This document shows, one piece after another, positions 34,264 through 41,319 of a DNA stretch of 64,000 nt. The stretch is from DASXTC01 sp036505635 (lineage in GTDB: Bacteria > Acidobacteriota > Polarisedimenticolia > JACPZX01 > DASXTC01), in NCBI GenBank assembly GCA_036505635.1, contig DASXTC010000021.1, positions 1 to 64,000 on the forward strand. Direction: 5' to 3'. The notes under the pieces were generated by a model that worked only from the letters and a program-made list of their open reading frames with translations, searched no databases and was not told the origin of the DNA. Position 1 is the first letter of the stretch, and every line of letters starts with the position of its first letter. The translations under genes were made by a program, and so were the position numbers.

Positions 34264-35838
34264 TCACTTCCCCCGTTTCTTGCCGGTGATGTCGTCCACG
34301 TCGTCCACGAGAGCGCCCCCCGGCGACACTCCATGCGCGGCGATCTCGTGCGCGAGGCGGGTCGCCATCACGCTGTGGTGCCGGCTGTAGGTGAAGTAGA
34401 TCACCAGCCCGATCGCCAGCCACACGATCAGCCGCAGCCAATTCTCCGGCGGCAGCGAGAACATCAGCAGCAGGCAGCTCCCGATGCCCAGCAGCGGCAC
34501 GACAGGCACGAACGGCACCCGGAAGGGGCGTTCGGCGCCCGGATTGGTGCGCCGCATGATCAGCACCGCGCCGCAGACGATGGCGAAGGCCATGAGGGTG
34601 CCCATGTTCACGAGATCGAGCAGCACGTTGATGGGCAGGAAGGCCGCGAGGGTCCCGACGAAGATTCCCGTCAGGATCGTCGACTTCCACGGAGTCCTGA
34701 ACCGATCGTGCACGGCGCCGAAGAAGCTCTTCGGGAGCAGCCCGTCGCGCGCCATGGCCAGCAGGACGCGGGGCTGGCTCAGCATCATCACCAGCATGAC
34801 CGACGTGATCCCGGCCACGCCCGCGGCCGCGATCAGGAAGTGCGCCCATCCGAGCCCGACCTGGCTGAACGCCTCGGCCACGGGAGCGCCGACGTCCAGC
34901 TTGTCGTAGGGGACCATCCCGGTCAGCACGGCGACCACCGCGATGTAGAGAGCGGTGCAGATGAAGAGGGAGCTGACGATGCCGATCGGGACGTCGCGGT
35001 GGGGTCTTTTCGCCTCCTCGGCGTGCGTGGAGACCGAGTCGAACCCGATGTAGGCGAAAAACGCGATCGCGGCGCCCGCCAGCATCCCCAGCGGATGGCC
35101 TCCCGCGTCGGTCTGCCCGAAGAGCGTGTGACCGAAGAAGCTGACGCCGGTCAGACCGTAGGGGGCGAACGGATGCCAGTTCTTGGGGTCCACGTAGAAG
35201 GCGCCGACCGCGATCACGAAGACCACCGCCGTGACCTTCAGAATCACCATCGCCGCGTTGAAGCTGGCGCTCTCCCGGATGCCGATCACCAGGATCACCG
35301 TGACGGCCGCCACCACGAGCACCGCCGGCAGGTTGATGAGCGAACCCGTCCAGAGGAGCTTGCCGACGCTCGGGTCATAGGTGATGATCGGGCCGTTGAT
35401 GGCCTGCGGGATGTTGACGCCGAAGACGTGCAGGACCGATTGGAAGTAGCTGGACCATCCGTTTGCCACGGTCGCGGCGCCCACCGCGTACTCCAGCACC
35501 AGGTCCCATCCGATGATCCAGGCGAACAGCTCCCCGAGCGTCGCGTAGGCGTACGTGTACGCCGAACCCGCCACGGGGACCATCGAGGCGAACTCGGCGT
35601 AGCAGAGCCCGGCGAAGGCGCAGACGAGGCCGGCCACGACGTAGGAGAGCATGAGGGCGGGACCGGAGACGTTGCGGGCCACCGCGCCGGTGGAGACGAA
35701 GATCCCGGCGCCGATAACCGCACCGATGCCGAGGCTCGTGAGCTGCACCGGGCCGAGCACGCGCCGGAGTCTGTGCTCCCCCTTCATCTCTTCGAGCAGC
35801 AGGGAGAGGGGTTTCGTAGCGAAGAGTCTGTTTGCCAT
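34264..35838 (-). CDS. APC-family amino-acid permease (cationic amino acid transporter type)
   Basis: 524 residues with about 12-14 membrane segments. The N-terminus reads LFATKPLSLLLEEMKGEHRL, as in CAT-type YfnA/YhdG permeases, and GIGAVIGAGIFVSTGAVARN is the conserved first-helix motif; GSAYTYAYATLGELFAWIIG and AFFAYIGFDSVSTHAEEAKR are also typical. It imports amino acids by proton or ion coupling. GAGGGA precedes the ATG. It lies 10 bases downstream of a second APC gene on the same strand. Confidence 0.94.
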   Translation of the reverse strand: MANRLFATKPLSLLLEEMKGEHRLRRVLGPVQLTSLGIGAVIGAGIFVSTGAVARNVSGPALMLSYVVAGLVCAFAGLCYAEFASMVPVAGSAYTYAYATLGELFAWIIGWDLVLEYAVGAATVANGWSSYFQSVLHVFGVNIPQAINGPIITYDPSVGKLLWTGSLINLPAVLVVAAVTVILVIGIRESASFNAAMVILKVTAVVFVIAVGAFYVDPKNWHPFAPYGLTGVSFFGHTLFGQTDAGGHPLGMLAGAAIAFFAYIGFDSVSTHAEEAKRPHRDVPIGIVSSLFICTALYIAVVAVLTGMVPYDKLDVGAPVAEAFSQVGLGWAHFLIAAAGVAGITSVMLVMMLSQPRVLLAMARDGLLPKSFFGAVHDRFRTPWKSTILTGIFVGTLAAFLPINVLLDLVNMGTLMAFAIVCGAVLIMRRTNPGAERPFRVPFVPVVPLLGIGSCLLLMFSLPPENWLRLIVWLAIGLVIYFTYSRHHSVMATRLAHEIAAHGVSPGGALVDDVDDITGKKRGK

Positions 35839-35848
35839 CAGTGGTCCC

Positions 35849-37381
35849 TCAGGGCTCGGCCGCCACCTTCGAGAGGCTTCGCCAGATGAAATAGAAGGGG
35901 ATCCCCAGCAGCACGATCAGGAGCCCCGGCCATGTCGTCTCGGTCTTGTAGAGGATCAGGACGACCATGATGACGGTCGCCGCGAGGATGTAGAGAGCCG
36001 GAACGATCGGGTACCCGAAGGCGCGGTAGGGCCTTTCGACATCGGGCCGCGTGCGGCGCAGTACGAAGAGCCCCGCGACGGTCAGGACGTAGAAGATCAG
36101 GACCGAGAAGACGACGTAGTCGAGAAGGTCGCTGTAGAGGTTGCCGTACGACTCGACGCCTGTGGCCGGGTCGACCGAACGGGTCCGCGGCAGCACGAGC
36201 AGCGAGGCCCAGACGCATTGCATCACGAGGCCCACGGCCGGGACGTGCCGGTCGTTGAGCCGGCCGGTGGCCTTGAAGAAGAGACCATCGCGTGACATGG
36301 CGTAGTAAACGCGGGCGCCCGCCAGGATCAGCCCGTTATTGCAGCCGAAGGTGGAGATCATGATGGCGATCGCCATGATCGTGGCCCCGGCCCCGCCGAA
36401 GATGACCTGGAGCGCCGCCGTGCCGACGCGGTCGTCGGGGGCGGCCTGAATCCCCGTGAGCGGCAGCGTGAAGAGATAGGCCACGTTGGCGAGGAGGTAC
36501 AGGGTGATCACGAGCATCGTGCCGAAGGCCAGCGACAGCGGGATGTCACGGCGGGGGTTTCTCACCTCGCCCGCCGTGAACGTGATGTTGTTCCACGCGT
36601 CTGCCGAGAAGAGCGAGCCGACCTGTGCCACGCAGAAGGCCACCAGCAGCCCGAAAGCGCCGCCCGCCGCGGTCACGGCCGGCAGGGACGCGAAGTACCT
36701 CGACTCGATGACCGCGCCGCCCCGAGGCGTCCAGAGATCGGCGAAATTGAAGTCCATCGCCGCGGCGTTGCGCCCCACGAGGATCCCGAGGACGATGAGG
36801 GCCAGAAGGGACAGAGTCTTGGCCGAAGTGAAGACGTTCTGGATCATCTTGCCCAGCTTGAGGCCGCGCGTGTTGAGGTAGGTCAAGGCGATGAGGAGCA
36901 GGATGGCGACGAGCTGCTGCGTCGAGAGGCTGAGGGCGTAGCTGTCGGACAGCTTGATCGGCCTTACGATCCAGATCGTGGGGGAGACGGCAGGCGCCAG
37001 CACGCCGAGGAATCGTGCGAAGGCGACCCCGACCGCCGCGATCGTCCCGGTCTGGATCACGAGAAAGAGGGTCCATCCATAGAGGAACCCCCACAGAGGC
37101 GAGTACGACTCGCGCAGGTAGACGTACTGGCCTCCCGCCTGCGGCATCATGGCGGCCAGCTCGCCGTAGCTCAGCGCCGCCATCACCGTGAGGAGACCCG
37201 TGGCCACCCAGGTCATGAGCAGCCATCCGGGCGAGGCCACCTGCCTGGCGATGTCCGCCGAGACGATGTAGATGCCGGATCCGATCATGGACCCGGCGAC
37301 GATCATGGTGGAGTCCAGCAGCCCCAGCTCGCGAAGGAAGCCCGATGACTCCGGCCTCGCGGGCGGGCCCTGGCCGGTCAT
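35849..37381 (-). CDS. APC-family amino-acid permease (LAT/SteT-like)
   Basis: 510 residues, about 12 membrane segments. GLLDSTMIVAGSMIGSGIYI is the first-helix substrate motif, and ELAAMMPQAGGQYVYLRESY and LFSADAWNNITFTAGEVRNP are typical of the LAT branch (SteT-like exchangers). The ATG at 37381 is chosen because upstream residues are low-complexity and lack family similarity; a GTG five codons earlier is possible. The pair of permeases probably forms one transcript with the small membrane gene upstream, though the gap there is 91 bases. Confidence 0.91.
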   Translation of the reverse strand: MTGQGPPARPESSGFLRELGLLDSTMIVAGSMIGSGIYIVSADIARQVASPGWLLMTWVATGLLTVMAALSYGELAAMMPQAGGQYVYLRESYSPLWGFLYGWTLFLVIQTGTIAAVGVAFARFLGVLAPAVSPTIWIVRPIKLSDSYALSLSTQQLVAILLLIALTYLNTRGLKLGKMIQNVFTSAKTLSLLALIVLGILVGRNAAAMDFNFADLWTPRGGAVIESRYFASLPAVTAAGGAFGLLVAFCVAQVGSLFSADAWNNITFTAGEVRNPRRDIPLSLAFGTMLVITLYLLANVAYLFTLPLTGIQAAPDDRVGTAALQVIFGGAGATIMAIAIMISTFGCNNGLILAGARVYYAMSRDGLFFKATGRLNDRHVPAVGLVMQCVWASLLVLPRTRSVDPATGVESYGNLYSDLLDYVVFSVLIFYVLTVAGLFVLRRTRPDVERPYRAFGYPIVPALYILAATVIMVVLILYKTETTWPGLLIVLLGIPFYFIWRSLSKVAAEP

Positions 37382-37472
37382 GCCCTCGAGCCCCACCGTT
37401 CCTTCACCGCCATCGGATCGGTCTCCACGCGCGGTAGCGCCCGGCTTGTCCTGCCCGTGCCGGGCGGCGTAT

Positions 37473-37958
37473 CTATACGTCAGGTGGGCGAGCCACGTCA
37501 AGGGAAACCGTGGTGGGGGAACGTGGGACGCTCTGGAGCATCCACAGCACGAGAAGACCGCGGAGGCTCCAGCCGGCCGTGCGGATCCAGTTTGTGGAGA
37601 CGAGCGACGCGTGGGTCTTCGCGTCGAAGGCGCGTGAGAGGGCCGCGTGCAGCGGTAGCTGGATGAACGCGGTGGAGCCCCAGACCAAGGCGATGAGGAC
37701 GAGCCCTCCCCAGGCCGCGACTGGCGCGACACCGGGGGGAGGTCTGCGGGTCAGCGCGACGCCTGTAGCCGCCTCGAGGATCATGATCGGCCCCATCAGG
37801 AGAGTCGAGATCAACCGGTGCGCCTGCTCCCAGGCGGGGAACTCCGCGGGTCCGATCCGCGCCATCAGAGGATAGTGGTCCACCTGGACGAACCAGACGA
37901 TCCCCGCCATCATGAATGTGGCGGCGGCGTGGAGAGGGAGGAGGCCAGGGCGGCTCAA
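37473..37958 (-). CDS. Small four-helix membrane protein
   Basis: About 161 residues with four hydrophobic segments: LHAAATFMMAGIVWFVQ, LISTLLMGPIMILEAATG, WGGLVLIALVWGSTAFI and SLRGLLVLWML. The layout, with conserved FVQVDHYPLM and AWEQAHRLIS between helices, resembles small DUF1772-like membrane proteins; the function is unknown. The TTG at 37958 gives the usual length before helix 1. A GTG at 38045 would add 29 residues that do not look like coding sequence, so the start is uncertain. Confidence 0.7.
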   Translation of the reverse strand: MSRPGLLPLHAAATFMMAGIVWFVQVDHYPLMARIGPAEFPAWEQAHRLISTLLMGPIMILEAATGVALTRRPPPGVAPVAAWGGLVLIALVWGSTAFIQLPLHAALSRAFDAKTHASLVSTNWIRTAGWSLRGLLVLWMLQSVPRSPTTVSLDVARPPDV

Positions 37959-38083
37959 CTCTAGTCCGTTCCCGGCCAGGGATAGGTCCTTCCCTTGACC
38001 GACAAACAGTTCGAGTCGAGGGCGGGCTCCAGTGGATTCACGCACTCCCCTTCAAGTGTGGGACCTTTTCCGCGAGTTTCCTC

Positions 38084-38112
38084 TTGACCTCCGGAGGCGA
38101 TCGTCGTATAAC
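38084..38112 (+). promoter_or_regulatory. Sigma-70-type promoter of the HNH gene
   Basis: TTGACC (38084-38089), a 17-base spacer, then TATAAC (38107-38112). Spacing is ideal and both boxes match at 5 of 6 positions. It lies 73 bases upstream of the ATG at 38186. Confidence 0.7.
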
Positions 38113-38185
38113 TTTCGCGTCGTTCCCGCCATGTCTTTCGTTCTGCCCGTTCGACCTTCCGGTGCTCCGGGAGGTTCTGCGTCCG

Positions 38186-38839
38186 ATGTCTCCCTCCGAT
38201 GACCACGTCCTCGTCCTCGACGAGGATGCGAGGCTGATCCCCGACTCTGCCTGCGAGATCCCCTCGGCGCGCGATCGCGTAGGGCTGTGGCGTGACGCGA
38301 AGGCGTTCGAGGTGCACGCGGCGCTGATGAGCATACGCGCGGCGGCCCTGGCTGTCGATGTCTGTCTCGCGCGGCTGATGCGGTTGATGGCCTCGGTCTC
38401 GGGATATCGACAGTGGGGAACGGCCGGGTTCGCCTCCTACATCATGGATGATCTGCGGCAGGGGTCGCCTCGCCGGTTCCGTTATCTCGTGGCGATCGAT
38501 CGGGCCATCGTGAAGCGGCCCTTGCCGAGGCTGGGCGAGGCATGGCGCCGGGGGCGCGCAACCGTGGCGCAGGCGCGGGAGCTGATCCGGGTGATGCGGC
38601 CGGGCAACGAGGAGGAATGGCTGGAGGCGGCCGCCTCGATGAGCGTCTGGCGGCTGCAGCGGGTGGTGCAGCGGGCGGTGGAGAGCCACGGTGGAGCGGG
38701 CCCTCCCGATCTCGAGGAAGGGGAGCGGCGCTGGCGCAGGAAGGTCTTCTGCGCCACACGATCGGTGGATGCCGCGTGGCAGGTGGCGCTCGAGACCTCG
38801 CGGCGTATGGCGGGTTTCGATCTGCCCGTTCACGAGTAG
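38186..38839 (+). CDS. N-terminal part of an HNH-type repeat protein, ended by an in-frame TAG
   Basis: 217 residues from an ATG with GGGAGG 11 bases upstream and a good promoter. It contains one copy of a helical module: LARLMRLMASVSGYRQWGTA, FRYLVAIDRAIVKRPLPRLG, RRGRATVAQARELIRVM. The module recurs in the next frame segment (RLLRLMADLKLYQRLGFRSL). The TAG at 38837-38839 falls in the linker, and the reading continues in the same frame with GTG at 38840. I read this as one gene, about 670 codons, broken by an amber codon; real independent expression of each half is possible. The N-terminal half alone has no nuclease motif. Confidence 0.72.
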   Translation: MSPSDDHVLVLDEDARLIPDSACEIPSARDRVGLWRDAKAFEVHAALMSIRAAALAVDVCLARLMRLMASVSGYRQWGTAGFASYIMDDLRQGSPRRFRYLVAIDRAIVKRPLPRLGEAWRRGRATVAQARELIRVMRPGNEEEWLEAAASMSVWRLQRVVQRAVESHGGAGPPDLEEGERRWRRKVFCATRSVDAAWQVALETSRRMAGFDLPVHE

Positions 38840-40198
38840 GTGGACGACATCCTGGCGGAGTACGCGGCGGGGGCACCGGCGGCTCCGCTGTCGCCGGCGA
38901 GTGTCCGGGAGGCGGAAGACGATGAAGGGGAGCGGGAAGGCTGGCGTCGGACCGTCGGGTGGATCGAAGACGCCTCCGGGGAGATCGAGCCGCTGCTAAG
39001 GATCGAGCGGGAGGTCAGGCTGGCGGTCGACCCGCTCGAGAGGCTGGAGGGGGAAGGGCCTCTCGATGCAGCCGACCTGCACCGGAGGATCCGATGGGTG
39101 CTGCGCGTGGAGCAGGGGATCGCCTGGCACGAGTGCCGGCTCCTCAGGTTGATGGCCGACCTGAAGCTCTATCAGCGCCTGGGATTCCGGTCGTTGCGGC
39201 AGTACAGCACGGAGGCGCTGGGGGGCGGGGGCAGGCGGCCGTGGGGCGCGGTGGCTCTGGCTCGCGACTTGGATCGGTTCCCGAAGGTGGCGGCCGCGTT
39301 CCGTCGTGGCCTGATCACCGCTCTCGAGGCGACCGAGATTTGCCGGGTCGCGCGGGGCGACACGCAGGACGCGTGGATCGCGCGGGCGAGCTGCTCCACG
39401 CTGACGGCGCTCAGGGAGGATGTCGCCTTCGTCCTGACCGGCGAGGAGGAATCGGGGTTTCCGCCCGAGAGGCCGCTGGGAGGTCATGCGCGTCCCTGCT
39501 CGGAGCCGGTGGCGGGAAGGCACTGGGTGGGAGCCGGGCCGGAGCGTAGCGAGGCGGGGGACGCGCCGCGAGTGCAAACGTGTGCACCCGGGACTTCCGA
39601 TGTGGTCGTAGTGCCTCTGGCCCGGCGCGTGGAGGGCTGGTATTCGGCGTTCGGAGATGACCCGAGGGCGGTGGCCGAAGCAATGATCTCGGACCTCGGG
39701 AGGAAGAGGCCCGTCATCTTCTTCGCTCCGGAAGCCACGTCCGTGCAGTGGGACCTCACGGTGGGTCACCTCAGGATAGCGGCGGGGAAGGACATGGGGC
39801 CCAGCGACAGCCAGTGCGTGGCGCTTCTCTTGTTGAACTTCCTGGGTGTGTGGGCCGATCCGCGGCTGGTGAAGAGGTCGCGATCTTTCAAGGTTCTGGC
39901 GCGCGACGGATGGCGCTGTCAGGCACCGCGCTGTCGCTCGCGAGCCCACCTGCACGCGCACCACATCATCTTTCGTTCGCGCCACGGGCCCGACACGGCC
40001 TGGAACCTCGTGACCGTATGCGCTGCACACCACCGGATGATCCACGCCGGGCTGATTCGGGTGCGTGGGAGGGCCCCTTGCGGGCTGGAGTGGGCGATGG
40101 GGGTCAACGCCGCTGGGGATGTGCGCGAGCGATTCCGCAACGGGACCCGGGTGGAGTGTGATGCGTTCTGGAGCGCCCGTGATAGAGTAATCCTCTGA
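38840..40198 (+). CDS. C-terminal part of the HNH endonuclease, including the nuclease domain
   Basis: 452 residues if started at the GTG directly after the TAG. It holds the second helical module and, at the C-terminus, an HNH domain: WRCQAPRCRSRAHLHAHHII, FRSRHGPDTAWNLVTVCAAH, then HRMIHAG. The Cys pair, HH and closing Asn/His fit an active site. There is no ribosome site suited to the GTG, so translation from it would depend on termination-reinitiation or readthrough. In related multi-copy genes I recall both modules and the HNH domain in one chain. The TGA overlaps the next ATG (TGATG). Confidence 0.78.
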   Translation: MDDILAEYAAGAPAAPLSPASVREAEDDEGEREGWRRTVGWIEDASGEIEPLLRIEREVRLAVDPLERLEGEGPLDAADLHRRIRWVLRVEQGIAWHECRLLRLMADLKLYQRLGFRSLRQYSTEALGGGGRRPWGAVALARDLDRFPKVAAAFRRGLITALEATEICRVARGDTQDAWIARASCSTLTALREDVAFVLTGEEESGFPPERPLGGHARPCSEPVAGRHWVGAGPERSEAGDAPRVQTCAPGTSDVVVVPLARRVEGWYSAFGDDPRAVAEAMISDLGRKRPVIFFAPEATSVQWDLTVGHLRIAAGKDMGPSDSQCVALLLLNFLGVWADPRLVKRSRSFKVLARDGWRCQAPRCRSRAHLHAHHIIFRSRHGPDTAWNLVTVCAAHHRMIHAGLIRVRGRAPCGLEWAMGVNAAGDVRERFRNGTRVECDAFWSARDRVIL

Positions 40199-41319
40199 TG
40201 GAGAACCCTCCGATGAAGTATGCCCGGCGGATCGCCGTAGTGGGCGGGGGGCCCGCGGGTTCGACGTGCGCCCGGATCCTGGCTTCCGAGGGGGCGCGTG
40301 TCGAGCTGTTCGAGGCGAGAGGCTCCTCCGAGAAACCGTGCGGGGGCGGTGTGCCGGCGCACGCGCTGGGCGAGTTCCCGGAGCTGGCGGACCTCTCGCT
40401 GGGCCGGCGCGTCGTGCGCGAGATCCTGGTGGTCTCGCCGTCGGGCCGGAGCGCGTCGATCTCCCTTCCCGAGGGGATCCACATCTTCCGCCGCGTCGAG
40501 CTGGACTCGTACCTGAGACGGCGCGCGCGGCTGGCGGGCGCGGCGGTGCACGAGACGAAGGTCAAGGCGGTGCGCCCGCTACCGGGGGGCTGGGAGGTGC
40601 TGACGGAGGACGGCGCGACGGGTCCTTTCGACCATCTCATCGGGGCCGACGGGGTGCGCAGCGTCGTGCGGCGCGCCGTGGCGGGCCCCTACCACGACGA
40701 CCAGCTCACGCTGGCGCTCTACGCCTATCTGCCCGGAGTGGCGAACGCCGGGATGGTCCTCAGGTTCCTGGCAGGCTTCGACGGATACCTGTGGCTCTTC
40801 CCACGGACCGACCACCTCTCGGTGGGGATCTGCGCCACGCATCGTTCGATGGAGCCGGCGCGCATGGAGGACGAGCTGTACCGTTTCGTCGAGGAGCAGT
40901 GCCCCGGGGCAAGCCTCTCGCCGGAGCTGATCAGGGGGTATTTCATCCCTGCCAGCCTCGAGCCTCCCGTGGCGGGGGACGGGAACTGGTCCCTGATCGG
41001 CGATGCCGCGGGATTCGTCGATCCGCTTACGCGCGAGGGGATCTCGTGGGCCATGCGCTCCGGGACCGCGGCGGCCGCGAAACTGAAGACGCCTCACCTG
41101 CCGGACAACCTCCGATGGGCGCACCGGTATCGGCGCGGGTTCTACCGGGGGGACTTCCTCGACCGCGTGGCCCGGCTGGCGTCGGCATCAGCGGCGATCG
41201 GCGGGGTTCTGGCGGACCTGTTCGAGGGGCATCAGGGTTATCGCGGTCTCAAGCGGCGCCTGCTCCTCAACGCGATCCCGTGCGGCATCCAGGTCGGACT
41301 GCGGCTGGCCAGGAGATGA
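40198..41319 (+). CDS. Geranylgeranyl-reductase-family FAD-dependent oxidoreductase
   Basis: 373 residues. The FAD-binding start is RRIAVVGGGPAGSTCARILA, followed by the family's KPCGGGVPAHAL (PYCGGGV-type) motif, IGADGVRSVVRRAVAGPYH, and SLIGDAAGFVDPLTREGISW, the GD motif for FAD. The family reduces isoprenoid double bonds or hydroxylates aromatics; the substrate is not readable. The start overlaps the HNH stop and the stop overlaps the next start (ATGA), so all three are transcriptionally joined, although no functional link is apparent. A second start (MKYARR, 5 codons on) is also possible. Confidence 0.9.
   Translation: MENPPMKYARRIAVVGGGPAGSTCARILASEGARVELFEARGSSEKPCGGGVPAHALGEFPELADLSLGRRVVREILVVSPSGRSASISLPEGIHIFRRVELDSYLRRRARLAGAAVHETKVKAVRPLPGGWEVLTEDGATGPFDHLIGADGVRSVVRRAVAGPYHDDQLTLALYAYLPGVANAGMVLRFLAGFDGYLWLFPRTDHLSVGICATHRSMEPARMEDELYRFVEEQCPGASLSPELIRGYFIPASLEPPVAGDGNWSLIGDAAGFVDPLTREGISWAMRSGTAAAAKLKTPHLPDNLRWAHRYRRGFYRGDFLDRVARLASASAAIGGVLADLFEGHQGYRGLKRRLLLNAIPCGIQVGLRLARR

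Noticed and set aside
37382..37732. N-terminal extension of the second APC permease
   Set aside because: Low-complexity Arg/Ser/Pro sequence before the normal permease start.
38837..38839. Pyrrolysine reading of the TAG in the HNH gene
   Set aside because: Nothing links the family to methylamine metabolism, no pyl genes are visible, and many genes here probably use TAG as a stop (for example the glucosidase).
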